Below, piece by piece: positions 1 through 9,551 of a stretch of DNA of 64,000 bases. Positions within the stretch are counted from its first letter, which is position 1. Every line of letters begins with the position of its first letter. The DNA is from Chitinophaga silvatica. Its GTDB lineage: Bacteria > Bacteroidota > Bacteroidia > Chitinophagales > Chitinophagaceae. The stretch is taken from the NCBI RefSeq assembly GCF_003419895.1, contig NZ_QPMM01000009.1, forward strand, positions 186,001-250,000, given 5' to 3'. The notes under the pieces were generated by a model. It had not been told where the DNA came from and did no database searches. It saw only the letters and a list, made by a program, of their open reading frames with translations. The position numbers and the translations under genes are program-made.

Positions 1-465
1 CAGGGCCTTGGGGTGGGTATGATCATGGTGCCAACAATTATATACATTATTTCCTCAGTGCCTGTAGCAATTGGAGGGTCGGCTGCCTCTATAGGGCTGT
101 TGATCAGGTATCTTGGTTTCTGTGTAAGTATTGCATTGATCAATTATTTTGAATTATTAGGTAGAAGCAGGCATTATAATGCCTTTCAGGACCATCTTAC
201 GAAAATTGACCCGGTAGTACGGGCCACTTTGCATAAACAGGCTCATATCTTAGAAACTAAAGGAATGCCGGCCAGCCGGGCTATTAAAGGAGCCAATAAA
301 ATGCTGGTTGCCTCGCTCAATAAGCAGGATCAGATACGTTTTGCGATGGATTATTATGAATTGATCAGTTGCCTGATTGTTGCAACCCTACTATTAATAG
401 CACTTTGGCCTTACCTGAATAGAACCGTAGTTTACCTGCGTTCCCGAAGATTAAGCCCGGCTTAA
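1..465 (+). CDS. C-terminal part of a multi-TM transporter, probably MFS (5' end outside window)
   Basis: The reading frame is open from base 1, so this is the 3' part of a gene that starts upstream. About 155 residues remain. They are hydrophobic, with helices near the start (QGLGVGMIMVPTII), around an SIALINYFE stretch, and near the C-terminus (ISCLIVATLLLIALWPYL), before a short basic tail. The arrangement resembles the last helices of MFS drug/proton antiporters of the DHA2 (EmrB-like) type that are common in Bacteroidota. The family call is inference because the diagnostic N-terminal motifs lie outside the window. A GTG at 13 and an ATG at 19 exist but are unlikely to be real starts. Confidence 0.55.
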   Translation, partial: QGLGVGMIMVPTIIYIISSVPVAIGGSAASIGLLIRYLGFCVSIALINYFELLGRSRHYNAFQDHLTKIDPVVRATLHKQAHILETKGMPASRAIKGANKMLVASLNKQDQIRFAMDYYELISCLIVATLLLIALWPYLNRTVVYLRSRRLSPA

Positions 466-474
466 TGAAAATAT

Positions 475-505
475 TTTGATACATGAATCTATTTCCTTTA
501 TTTTG
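475..505 (+). promoter_or_regulatory. Candidate promoter of tRNA-Gln
   Basis: A TTTG (475-478) is followed after 20 bp by TATTTTG (499-505), close to the Bacteroidota -33 TTTG / -7 TAnnTTTG consensus. It ends 10 bp before the first base of the tRNA, as expected for a tRNA promoter. Confidence 0.45.
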
Positions 506-515
506 CACTGCATTT

Positions 516-586
516 TGCCCGATAGTATAATGGTAGTACGACAGACTCTGACTCTGTTTGTCTTGGTTCGAATCCAGGTCGGGCAA
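516..586 (+). tRNA. tRNA-Gln (anticodon CTG)
   Basis: A full cloverleaf can be folded. The acceptor TGCCCGA (516-522) pairs with TCGGGCA (579-585), followed by discriminator A586. The anticodon stem ACAGA/TCTGT (541-545/553-557) encloses the loop CTCTGAC with anticodon CTG at 548-550, reading CAG (Gln). The T arm is CTTGG-TTCGAAT-CCAGG. The 3' CCA is not encoded. It lies between the transporter gene and the AT-rich RHS module; I saw no second copy of its 3' end downstream that would mark an attachment site. Confidence 0.95.
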
Positions 587-621
587 CAAAAGAAGGATAA
601 ATCCTAGTATTACTGAATTGG

Positions 622-653
622 GAGACTACATCTAAAAATGTAGTCTCTTTTTT
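622..653 (+). terminator. Rho-independent terminator after tRNA-Gln
   Basis: A perfect 10-bp stem, GAGACTACAT (622-631) with ATGTAGTCTC (638-647), has a 6-nt loop and is followed by six T residues (648-653). It closes the tRNA transcript and insulates the RHS genes. Confidence 0.85.
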
Positions 654-836
654 GTTTCTCCATCAGATTAGTTCATTTAATCTAGACAAAGTCGGATATT
701 TAAAAAGCTATGAATAATCAAAAAATACTTCTATTTTGGTTCCATAGTCTTTATTAGTACTGTAGTTAATTTACCCTAAAACGAAATTTAGACTATTTGT
801 ATTCCACGTAAAAAATTGGCCCTAATACTATTAATT

Positions 837-3800
837 ATGATGTTTAAGCAAGTAATTGTTTGTGCAGCTTTATATGTGTCCATAAGTTTGTCTGTATCAG
901 CACAAGTTGTATTTCATAAGCAACAGAGTGGCGCAGTAGGAAGCCCACCAGTAATGGCCGATCTGAATTTAGGCTCCACTGTAGATCAGGTCAATTATCA
1001 AACAGGTACAGTAAATATTAACATACCTATTTATGAAATCAAGACAAGAGGGCTGAGTATTCCAATATCCATTAGTTATCAATGTCAATCTTTCCGAGTC
1101 GGGGAAGAAAATGGGATGTTAGGGTTAGGTTGGTCATTAAATACGGGTGGTGGAATTACTCGTCAGGTAAATGGGTTGCCAGATGAGAGTATTACAGGTA
1201 TCGCAAAGAATCCTTTCCCTAATTCAACTTTCAGTTTTTCCAACTTAGCCTGGCTTTCATATTTGTACAAAGTACTTAATGCAGAAACGGATGGATCCTG
1301 GGATATATTTAATTATAATCTGCCAAGCGGAAATGGTCAGTTTGTTTATGGGGGAATGACTTTTCCTTACGACCCGGCAACCAAAATATTTGCAGATATT
1401 CAGGGTAGCAGTTATCAACTGTATGTATACGGAAAAGATGGTTACGAATATAGTTTTAAAGAAGGAGTGAGAAAGAATATGCGCAAGAGGAAATGGTATA
1501 ATGAAAATTCATCCGGAGCTCCTGACTGGAATATTAGCACAGATCCATATGAGGCGGGAATAGTGCATACTACGGACTGGGTTATCAATGGAATTAAGTC
1601 GAGAAAGTTTCCAAATGATGATATAACTTATAATTACTATACCGTTACAGATAATACTACGAGGTATTATACTTCAGAGACTTTGCCTTATTCTCACAAG
1701 GTACAGGTAGATCCAAGTGGAAATATAATTTATGATAATGGTTATCAGGTGGATCAACCAATACTTTCTAAAACCAAGACGATACAGGTTTCACACGAGC
1801 AATTAAGCACCATTAATTTTCCTGAAGGAAGACTTTATTTTGTGTATGATGGAGCTTTGTTGAGGGAAATACAGATTCAAAAAAAATTGTTTACCATCAC
1901 AGGGAGTCCATTTTATGAAACGGTTAAGAAGTATGTTTTTGAATTAACTAAACCCAGTGGAAGTGCCTATTATCAGTTGTCTGCTGTTAAAGTGTTGGGG
2001 GGCGATGGTAAGGATTTATACTCATGGCTTTTTAACTATAATGAAAATCATTTTCTGCCTGATCCGCAATCAGATAGCAAAGCCCAGGATTGGTGGGGAT
2101 ATTATAATGGAGCAATAGGTAATAGAACTTTATTATCAAGTATTTTTAACCCCTTTTTATTAGCAAATTCGAATAGTTTACCATCATCTGATATCCCAAT
2201 ATTAAGAAGAGAAGCATATGAAGTATATGGTGAGACTTGGATTCAGGCCGGATATAATGGTATTCCTAAATATATCCCAATGGCCAACAGGGATTATAAT
2301 TTTGATTATGCTACGTCACAGCTCCTGAATAAAGTAACCCTCCCAACGGGAGCACTTGTCTTATATGACTATGAACCGAATCAATATTCTCAAATCAGGC
2401 AAGGGTCTTCTAGTAGTAAGGTGAACGGAGCAGGTATACGGATTAAATCAGTTAAAACGTATGGAAGTAATGGTAATTTTATTAGCAGAAAGGATTATAG
2501 ATATGGATATGGTGATCCAGAAGGGGCGCTCTACCAATATGTAGAATCAGGAGTAGGATTTATTACAGTTCCTGGCAATATAATGGGTGTTGATAGAAAT
2601 TATATAGGGGTTGGTGGGCAAATCCAGTATACAATTCAGGATATAAATCTCCTATCCCATCCGGTTAATAATATTGTACGATACAATGGAAGCTGTGTGA
2701 CCTATCAGGCAGTCACTGAATTAACAAGAGGATCTAATGATGAATATGGAGGGAAGAATGTTTATTGTTTTTTCCCTGCAACCAGTACACTGGAATGGAA
2801 TGTTACCAGCAACAACCCAAATGGAAGACTACTGGTACCTTCTTTTTATATTAATTCCGGTATTAAAGACAATTTACTACTCAGTACTCCCAAAACGATT
2901 TATACTTATACGAGTAACTTGCTGAATGCCGAAGCGTATTCAATAATTAAGAAGGTAGAAAACCACTTTATTACATTCGATAATCCGAAAACCGATAAAG
3001 GTCCTGTTTCCTTCTTCGTTGCAATCCAGGCCATGCTTGCCGGAATGGAAAATATTGTAAGTCAGTATTGTTATTTCCCGCCGGGTGCAAATACCGATCT
3101 GGTATGCCATAATTATTATTTTATGCCAAATATGGATGATAATGGTGTGAGCCGGTACCTGGCAGAGAAAGATGCTAACAACCCAATGAATAAGTACTTT
3201 ACAGGAAAGTATGGTGTATCAATAACTGGTTCTAATGAATTGGGGCTCGGATCTTATTGTAAATTATTAGATACCACTACTGTTACTGAATATGACAGGT
3301 ATAGAACAGATGGTCCTGTCATCAAAAACATTATGAAGTATGAAAATAAGAGTCATCTTCTGCCTACATGGATTGGTACTATTAACTCTAATAAGGATAC
3401 TCTTATTCAACATTTACGTTATCCATACGACTATCCTTTAGTAGGTGGACGAATTATCGGAAATGGAGTTAAGACAGATCCCATTGAAAAAATCCAGACT
3501 ATCCACAGGCCTGGTTATGATGAACAGTTATTGGGTGGAGAATTACGCACTTATAAGCTGCATGCTGGAACAGGCATATGGAATATTGATAAGATCTTTA
3601 CTTTAAATCTGCAAGAAACAAGCCCTCTGTTATCAGGTTATTTATATTATAACGGAGATACAACCAAAGATAGTCGTTATGAAATGAGGCAATATAACGA
3701 GGTGTTTGATGATTATGGTAATCTCACTCAGTTTATAGTGGATGGTAAACGAACGGCTATGTTATGGGGATATAATGACCAACAGGTTATAGCATCTGTA

Positions 3801-4352
3801 TCCAATGCATATAGCAGTGAAATTGCATATACAGACTTTGAAACATCATCCAGAGTTGATGAAGGCTCCTGGGTAAGGTCTATGACCTCAGGTACTACTG
3901 GTACAGTACCGGGTGGAAAGATAGTAACCTTAAGTAGTTTGGCTAATGGTATACAGAAAGGAAATATCAACTCTTATAAGGAGTATATAGTTTCGTATTA
4001 TTCAACAAGTACAACTCCATATAAAATTGCTGGTACTTTTAATGTAGATAAAACCCCAACCGGTGGGGGGTGGACTTATTACCGTCATATGATAAGAGGG
4101 GTTAATTCTATTAATATTCAAAGTCCTACAGGAGATACTAATTCACAAATTGGAGAATTAAGACTATACCCTGCAGGTAGTTTGATGATAACGGCTTCCT
4201 ATTTACCATTGTTTGGAATACGTAGTACCGGAGATGCTACAGGGCGTATTAAACACTATGAGTTTGACAGCGGGGGTAGATTGGAAAAGGAAAGGGATGA
4301 GTATACTAATATCCTGAATTTTTATCAATATATGTTTAGAGTTACCCCTTGA
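837..4352 (+). CDS. Secreted RHS/YD-type protein, upstream partner of the RHS toxin
   Basis: A protein of about 1171 residues with an N-terminal signal peptide (MMFKQVIVCAALYVSISLSV, cleavage after SAQ). ATG 837 is preferred over the upstream in-frame TTG at 816 because it places the signal peptide at the N-terminus. After the signal come the GLGWSLNTGGGITR segment and beta-rich sequence typical of the N-terminal part of Bacteroidota RHS/SpvB-like proteins. The C-terminus has a YD-like segment (RIKHYEFDSGGRLEKERD). There is no RHS core motif (DPxG) and no toxin tip. It ends 28 bp before the DUF6443/RHS protein and is probably co-transcribed with it, perhaps as a cell-surface or shell component. 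Its exact role is unknown. Composition is visibly more AT-rich than the biosynthetic genes further on. Confidence 0.7.
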   Translation: MMFKQVIVCAALYVSISLSVSAQVVFHKQQSGAVGSPPVMADLNLGSTVDQVNYQTGTVNINIPIYEIKTRGLSIPISISYQCQSFRVGEENGMLGLGWSLNTGGGITRQVNGLPDESITGIAKNPFPNSTFSFSNLAWLSYLYKVLNAETDGSWDIFNYNLPSGNGQFVYGGMTFPYDPATKIFADIQGSSYQLYVYGKDGYEYSFKEGVRKNMRKRKWYNENSSGAPDWNISTDPYEAGIVHTTDWVINGIKSRKFPNDDITYNYYTVTDNTTRYYTSETLPYSHKVQVDPSGNIIYDNGYQVDQPILSKTKTIQVSHEQLSTINFPEGRLYFVYDGALLREIQIQKKLFTITGSPFYETVKKYVFELTKPSGSAYYQLSAVKVLGGDGKDLYSWLFNYNENHFLPDPQSDSKAQDWWGYYNGAIGNRTLLSSIFNPFLLANSNSLPSSDIPILRREAYEVYGETWIQAGYNGIPKYIPMANRDYNFDYATSQLLNKVTLPTGALVLYDYEPNQYSQIRQGSSSSKVNGAGIRIKSVKTYGSNGNFISRKDYRYGYGDPEGALYQYVESGVGFITVPGNIMGVDRNYIGVGGQIQYTIQDINLLSHPVNNIVRYNGSCVTYQAVTELTRGSNDEYGGKNVYCFFPATSTLEWNVTSNNPNGRLLVPSFYINSGIKDNLLLSTPKTIYTYTSNLLNAEAYSIIKKVENHFITFDNPKTDKGPVSFFVAIQAMLAGMENIVSQYCYFPPGANTDLVCHNYYFMPNMDDNGVSRYLAEKDANNPMNKYFTGKYGVSITGSNELGLGSYCKLLDTTTVTEYDRYRTDGPVIKNIMKYENKSHLLPTWIGTINSNKDTLIQHLRYPYDYPLVGGRIIGNGVKTDPIEKIQTIHRPGYDEQLLGGELRTYKLHAGTGIWNIDKIFTLNLQETSPLLSGYLYYNGDTTKDSRYEMRQYNEVFDDYGNLTQFIVDGKRTAMLWGYNDQQVIASVSNAYSSEIAYTDFETSSRVDEGSWVRSMTSGTTGTVPGGKIVTLSSLANGIQKGNINSYKEYIVSYYSTSTTPYKIAGTFNVDKTPTGGGWTYYRHMIRGVNSINIQSPTGDTNSQIGELRLYPAGSLMITASYLPLFGIRSTGDATGRIKHYEFDSGGRLEKERDEYTNILNFYQYMFRVTP

Positions 4353-4380
4353 TTGTTAATCTGAAAATACCTGTACTGTT

Positions 4381-7300
4381 ATGAAATTTAAGAGGAATAT
4401 CTATAAGTTTAATATAGTTCTGATATATGCCTGTATGTTAATATGCAGTCAATTATTTGCACAGGTAAAGCCTGTACCTGAAGTATTGCCGGCACCTACA
4501 CGAACAGAAGCTGTAACTGATGAACGTAATGTATTTAATTATATTCGGAACAATGCTTTTTTGCGCCCTGTTCATTATGAAGATAGTAATTTTATAAGGA
4601 GCGTAACTCCATCACCAAATGATGTTGTACAAACAACTCAATACTTCGATTATGGAGGCAGATTATTGCAAACAGTAAAGCGCCAGGCCACTCCTGGAGG
4701 AAAAGATATGGTTTCTACGCTTCATTATGATATGCATGGTTATCTGCAATACGAGTTTATGGAATATCCTACAGATTCAGAAAATGGTAAACCTGTTGTA
4801 TACGGTTTCAGGGCTCAGCAAAAAAGTAAATTGCAATCTTTTTTTGGGAATCAGTTTTTTTACAAAGAAACAGTTTATGAGAACTCGCCGTTGGGAAAGC
4901 CTTTTAATGTTATGGCACCTGGTAATGCATGGGTAGGTTCTGAAAGAGGTGTTTCTACTGAATATGAGGCATCTAACAATTTCGATTCTGTATGTATTTG
5001 GCGAGTAAATATTAGTTCTGGAAGTCTGCCGGTGTTTGGAGGTTATTATGCTAATCGGGCATTATATAAGTATACAGTAAAGGATGAGAATGGTCAGAAA
5101 GTAGTTACGATTAAAGAAGCAACAAGCGGCAGGCTCATATTAAAACAGGTAATATTAAATCAGACCACCAGCGGACAAGCTTATGGAGGTAGATTATCTA
5201 CTTATTATATTTATGATGATAGAGGACAACTCAGATGGGTATTACCTCCTATGGCCATAGAAAAAATAAAGAGTAACTGGCAATTAACTGATCAAACGGT
5301 AATAAAGGAATTATGTTTTAGATATGAATATGATGGGAGAGGAAGGAATATTGCTAAATATTTACCAGGGGCAGGCCCGGTGTATATGGTGTATGATATT
5401 CGTAATAGGTTGGTTTTTTCTCAGGATTCTACCCAGCGGAAAGATGGTAAATGGTTGGTAAACTATTATGATAGTGATGATCGGATTGTTAAAACAGGGT
5501 TATATAGTTCTATTTCTTCCAGGGAGCAATTACAGCAGCAAGCAAATAATTTTTCAATTCAACAGGTGAGCGTCGGATTACCTGAAAATCTGAGTGTAAA
5601 TTATCGTGATTCATATACCTATTCCTATATTGCTTCAAATAGCATCGTATTTGAACCTGGTTTTGATAGTGGTACTCAGGATAGTTTTGATTCATATATT
5701 TGTCCTGACTGTACGGTATATAATAATATAGCCGGGAATAATCCTTTACCTAACCTTCCTGAAACATCTCTGACCTGGCTGACTTATAATTATTATGATA
5801 ACTATGACTGGCCAGGACATCATGACTTTAATCTGGCTTATTATAATAAACTAACCAATGGGGGTAATAATAACGCTGAAATGCTGAATCCTAATGCTGG
5901 CCTTAATGATAAGAGTAGCAGCAGATCAAATGGATTGGTAACTGGAACCCGAATTCGTGTACTTAAAAGTGGTCCGGAACAATGGCTTGCTACTACTTCA
6001 TATTATGACGAACGTGGTCGTGTTGTTCAGGCATTGACAGATAATGTAAATGGCGGTATAGACGTAGTTAGTAGTAAATACGATTTCTCAGGTAAACAGT
6101 TAAGTAATTACAATGTGATACATAACCCTCAAAGTCTTCTGCAGCCAGAGTTACGAGTTCTAACAGAAACATTGTACGATAATCGTGGCAGAGTATTACA
6201 AATTAATAAAACGTTGAATGATGTTGTAAATGATAAGAGAACACTGACAAAAAATTTCTACAATGAATTGGGGCAGTTAAAGTCTACTCATCTGGGCTTA
6301 GTGAATAATGTGCCTATTGATTCTTTGGTATATACTTATAATGTAAGAGGATGGCTAACAGGAATAAATAAGGATTATCTGGAGAATAATGTTATAAATC
6401 ATTACTTTGGAATGTCTTTGGACTATGACACAGGATTTAATCAGGTTCAATACAACGGGAATATTGCAGGTGTAAAATGGAAGAGTAAAAGTAATAATAA
6501 GCTTTTTGCATATGGCTATACTTATGATAACTCTAACCGCCTGTTAAAAGCTGATTTTACACAATATACAGATGGAAGCTGGAATACAAGTCAGAATATT
6601 GATTTTAGTGTTGGGGGAAGTGCTACGGCATTGAGCCGGAACAATACTGTGAATAATGCAATAGGGTATGATGCAAATGGTAATTTGTTGAATATGCAAC
6701 AACTAGGCCTTATTAATTTGACATCCGGAGTGGTGGATAATCTAATCTATAGTTATTTATCAAGCAGTAACAAATTATCTGCAGTCAGCGATAATGGGGG
6801 AACCCCGGTAGTACTAGGTGATTTCAAAGATGGTCATACAGGCCTGGGCGATTACGATTATGACGGGAATGGTAATTTAATAAAGGATTTAAATAAATCA
6901 ATTACAAGTATAACTTATAATCATTTGAACCTCCCTGAGTTAATAACTATAACGGGTAAAGGAACTATTAAATATTTGTATGATGCAACCGGAGTAAAAC
7001 ATCAGAAAATAGTGACTGATCAAACGACTAATCCAGTAAGAACAATACGTACAACTTATATTGGAAATACAGTGTTTGAAACATCGGCTACATCTGATAC
7101 GTTACGTCTTATAGGTACAGAAACAGGACGAATACGTTATTTACCATCCAGCAAAGGTTATGCTTATGATTATTTTGAAAAGGATCACTTAGGTAATACC
7201 CGTATAGTTATAAGTGACGAACAAAATTATGCAGTATATGCTGCAACGATGGAAGTACCAGTGGCAGCTACTGAGGAAGTTTTGTTTAGCAATTTGGAAA

Positions 7301-8871
7301 ATACCCGTGTAGACAAACCAGTAGGTTATCCGGACGGTAACGTATCAAATAAACAGGTTGCCAGGCTAAATGGAGCGAATAAGCAAACGATGATAGGGCC
7401 TTCTCTGGTATTACGGGTTTCGCCAGGGGATTCTATCAGAATATCGGCAAAAGCATTTTACAAATCACAGTCTCCTGCTTCATCTCAGAAACAATCGTTA
7501 CCAGAAGATATGGCCGTTGCATTAGCGGATGTGTTTTTAGGGAATCAGCCTTTAAATGGTGGACATGGACAAGGTCCTGAAAGAAGGGTATTTGGGAATG
7601 ACTTTTACAACAACCAATACCGTCAGCTAAAGGAAAAAGATTCAGACAATAAAAAGGATGGTAAGCCTCACGCTTATATAAACTATGTATTATTTGATGA
7701 TAATTTTAAAATGGTAACATCTAATAGTGGTGTAAAGCAAGTCAGTAATATTCCCGATGTAATACAAACATTAAATGTAGATGAGATGGAAATTAAATCG
7801 AGTGGCTTTTTATACATCTATACGAGCAATGAGAGTACGCAAGATATTTATTTTGATGATGTTTTAGTGGGGTTTGGCTCTGGGCATATGTTGGAGGAGA
7901 CACATTATTATCCATTCGGGCTGACGATGCAAGGGATTAGTTCGAATGCATTAAAAGGTACAGGTTATCCTGCAAATAAGTACAAGTATAATGGCAAAGA
8001 AGAACAACTAAAAGAGTTCAGTGATGGGAGTGGATTGGATTGGTATGATTATGGGGCTAGGATGTATGATCAACAAATTGGGAGGTGGACAGCACTTGAC
8101 CCGTTAACAGAAATGATGCGTCGATTCAGTCCTTACGTTTATGGTAACAATAATCCGATTAGAATGATTGACCCGGATGGGATGTTAGCGACGTATAATT
8201 GGGATACTAAAAAATATGAGGATGGTGATAATAAAGATGTTTCCTGGAGTGAGGTTCAAAAGCAGTATGGAATAGGTAACAAACCGGTACCTAAGCCTAA
8301 TATTATCTCAAGAAAACAATGGGGGGCAAAAGATCCGATCTTAGCAACAGGACGTGAGTGGCAACCAATTTATGGCAACTTGTCTGTTTACTATGATGAA
8401 ATAACAGTTCATCATTCCGGGAATCGTGATAATTATTTGACTATTCAGGAGTTACAAAAGAAAGAACAAGGGGATGTTTATGCAGATATTCCATATCATT
8501 TTGCAATTGATAAAGATGGTAATATTTATGAAGGCAGACCTATAAATATTGTAGGATCTCATGTATTAGGAGCTAACACTGGAAATATTGGAATCGTGCT
8601 TTTGGCAGATTTGGATTCAGAAAATAAAGGACTGACAATGCTACAATCATTAGTTGAAAGTATCACAGGCAATGGTAAGGCAACTGATCCGATGGTTGAA
8701 TCATTGTTTAGGTTGACACAATATCTAAAATCCGAATATGGGATTAAATATTATGGAGGACATCAGGAGGTCCTAAATACTCGATTTTGTCCTGGAAACA
8801 TCGGTATGGAGTGGGTAGAAAGAATTAGAAGAACATTTAAGTTCCAATCACCTTCAAGTAAAAAATTATGA
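4381..8871 (+). CDS. DUF6443/RHS polymorphic toxin with C-terminal peptidoglycan amidase tip
   Basis: 1496 residues. A signal peptide (about residues 1-28, ending LFAQ) is followed by a DUF6443-like region (about 45-200), many YD-type repeats (YDxxGR variants) and the RHS core: YDYGARMYDQQIGRWTALDP at about 1222-1241, then NNNPIRMIDPDGM ending at 1268. The tip (about 1308-1490) is unrelated to the shell and matches the T7-lysozyme/PGRP Amidase_2 fold: VHHSG (H1344), IPYHFAIDKDG with the equivalent of T7 Tyr46 at Y1372, GSHVLGANTGNIGIVLL, and GGHQ...CPG with H1461 and C1470. H1344, H1461 and C1470 are the proposed zinc ligands. The His-Cys spacing is one residue longer than in T7 lysozyme. Known RHS proteins enclose their toxin tip in a YD shell and release it after the core. 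A small membrane protein overlaps its stop codon. Confidence 0.88.
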   Translation: MKFKRNIYKFNIVLIYACMLICSQLFAQVKPVPEVLPAPTRTEAVTDERNVFNYIRNNAFLRPVHYEDSNFIRSVTPSPNDVVQTTQYFDYGGRLLQTVKRQATPGGKDMVSTLHYDMHGYLQYEFMEYPTDSENGKPVVYGFRAQQKSKLQSFFGNQFFYKETVYENSPLGKPFNVMAPGNAWVGSERGVSTEYEASNNFDSVCIWRVNISSGSLPVFGGYYANRALYKYTVKDENGQKVVTIKEATSGRLILKQVILNQTTSGQAYGGRLSTYYIYDDRGQLRWVLPPMAIEKIKSNWQLTDQTVIKELCFRYEYDGRGRNIAKYLPGAGPVYMVYDIRNRLVFSQDSTQRKDGKWLVNYYDSDDRIVKTGLYSSISSREQLQQQANNFSIQQVSVGLPENLSVNYRDSYTYSYIASNSIVFEPGFDSGTQDSFDSYICPDCTVYNNIAGNNPLPNLPETSLTWLTYNYYDNYDWPGHHDFNLAYYNKLTNGGNNNAEMLNPNAGLNDKSSSRSNGLVTGTRIRVLKSGPEQWLATTSYYDERGRVVQALTDNVNGGIDVVSSKYDFSGKQLSNYNVIHNPQSLLQPELRVLTETLYDNRGRVLQINKTLNDVVNDKRTLTKNFYNELGQLKSTHLGLVNNVPIDSLVYTYNVRGWLTGINKDYLENNVINHYFGMSLDYDTGFNQVQYNGNIAGVKWKSKSNNKLFAYGYTYDNSNRLLKADFTQYTDGSWNTSQNIDFSVGGSATALSRNNTVNNAIGYDANGNLLNMQQLGLINLTSGVVDNLIYSYLSSSNKLSAVSDNGGTPVVLGDFKDGHTGLGDYDYDGNGNLIKDLNKSITSITYNHLNLPELITITGKGTIKYLYDATGVKHQKIVTDQTTNPVRTIRTTYIGNTVFETSATSDTLRLIGTETGRIRYLPSSKGYAYDYFEKDHLGNTRIVISDEQNYAVYAATMEVPVAATEEVLFSNLENTRVDKPVGYPDGNVSNKQVARLNGANKQTMIGPSLVLRVSPGDSIRISAKAFYKSQSPASSQKQSLPEDMAVALADVFLGNQPLNGGHGQGPERRVFGNDFYNNQYRQLKEKDSDNKKDGKPHAYINYVLFDDNFKMVTSNSGVKQVSNIPDVIQTLNVDEMEIKSSGFLYIYTSNESTQDIYFDDVLVGFGSGHMLEETHYYPFGLTMQGISSNALKGTGYPANKYKYNGKEEQLKEFSDGSGLDWYDYGARMYDQQIGRWTALDPLTEMMRRFSPYVYGNNNPIRMIDPDGMLATYNWDTKKYEDGDNKDVSWSEVQKQYGIGNKPVPKPNIISRKQWGAKDPILATGREWQPIYGNLSVYYDEITVHHSGNRDNYLTIQELQKKEQGDVYADIPYHFAIDKDGNIYEGRPINIVGSHVLGANTGNIGIVLLADLDSENKGLTMLQSLVESITGNGKATDPMVESLFRLTQYLKSEYGIKYYGGHQEVLNTRFCPGNIGMEWVERIRRTFKFQSPSSKKL

Positions 8872-9260
8872 AGATACTTTCATTTACGCTAAATATAATT
8901 ATTGTAATAGTTATCGCTCTAACTCCAAGTGGATTTCATAATGATGATACGCGACATTTTGATTGGATAATACTTTTCTTTGTAGTAGTGAATAGTTATT
9001 TTTTGATAAAAAGTAATAAAGGAAAGATTATTAGAGGCTATTTATTATGTACGTTACTAGAATTAGTTTACTGTTTAGTAACTGTATCAGCAAATGATGA
9101 AATTGGGTATTACATACCAAGATTACGCGCTTTGGGTATAAAGGTTGAATTTATATCGAAAAGTAAACTCGATATACTTGAAGCAATATCAGTTATTATT
9201 ATCCTGATATTAATTGTGTCGGAGTTAGTACTAATTTGGAGAACTATAAAAGATAAATAG
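8868..9260 (+). CDS. Four-helix membrane protein, candidate immunity protein of the RHS amidase
   Basis: 130 residues, overlapping the RHS stop codon by 4 bp (ATGA), so translation is probably coupled. Predicted helices lie at about 4-20, 32-48, 56-73 and 103-124. A polar loop near 20-31 and another near 75-102 would be exposed. I recognise no named family. Position directly after a polymorphic toxin tip is the standard place for the cognate immunity gene. A membrane immunity protein with periplasm-facing loops is plausible against a toxin that acts on peptidoglycan. The assignment rests on context, not on homology. Confidence 0.6.
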   Translation: MKILSFTLNIIIVIVIALTPSGFHNDDTRHFDWIILFFVVVNSYFLIKSNKGKIIRGYLLCTLLELVYCLVTVSANDEIGYYIPRLRALGIKVEFISKSKLDILEAISVIIILILIVSELVLIWRTIKDK

Positions 9261-9494
9261 ACTTTAATAAGAAGGTCATCTATTAGTAATAAAATTTTCA
9301 TTCTTAGCAACTTATAGCGGTGTAAGTTACCTGTCTATAGAATTGCCCAAACTTGTAATTATTCTCAAATATTATCACCAGATATTATTAAACGTTATAA
9401 AGGAAAAATATATATCAGATTCCCCGATGATAATTTTATGAAATCCATTCTATCTGTAAATCAAAAATACAGTTAGTATACCAAATAAAATAAT
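9261..9494 (+). other. AT-rich spacer with two overlapping open frames lacking starts, possible gene remnant
   Basis: No intact gene. One frame (about 9267-9440) reads GHLLVIKFSFLATYSGVSY and continues through ELPKLVII before a stop. A second frame, open to a TAG at 9474-9476, reads SPDIIKRYKGKIYIRFPDDN and then FMKSILSVNQKYS. Joining the two by one frameshift near 9365-9400 would give a protein-like stretch of about 65 residues. Decayed orphan tips or immunity genes often lie downstream of RHS toxins, but chance open frames in AT-rich DNA are also possible. Confidence 0.2.
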
Positions 9495-9528
9495 AAAAGG
9501 TTAATTACATTTTTGTAATTAACCTTTT
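9495..9528. terminator. Bidirectional terminator between RHS module and collagen-like gene
   Basis: A perfect 15-bp inverted repeat, AAAAGGTTAATTACA (9495-9509) and TGTAATTAACCTTTT (9514-9528), with a TTTT loop. It has A and T runs on both sides and lies between convergent genes, so it can serve both strands. Confidence 0.8.
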
Positions 9529-9551
9529 CACTTTTCTATCTGGGGTTACCA

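Noticed and set aside
2737..2925. Short plus-strand frame inside the first RHS gene and similar shadows within other genes
   Set aside because: They lie entirely inside well-supported genes in other frames and have no family features.
516..9551. tRNA-Gln as the attachment site of an integrative island carrying the RHS genes
   Set aside because: I found no second copy of the tRNA 3' end and no integrase in the window; AT-richness alone is not enough.
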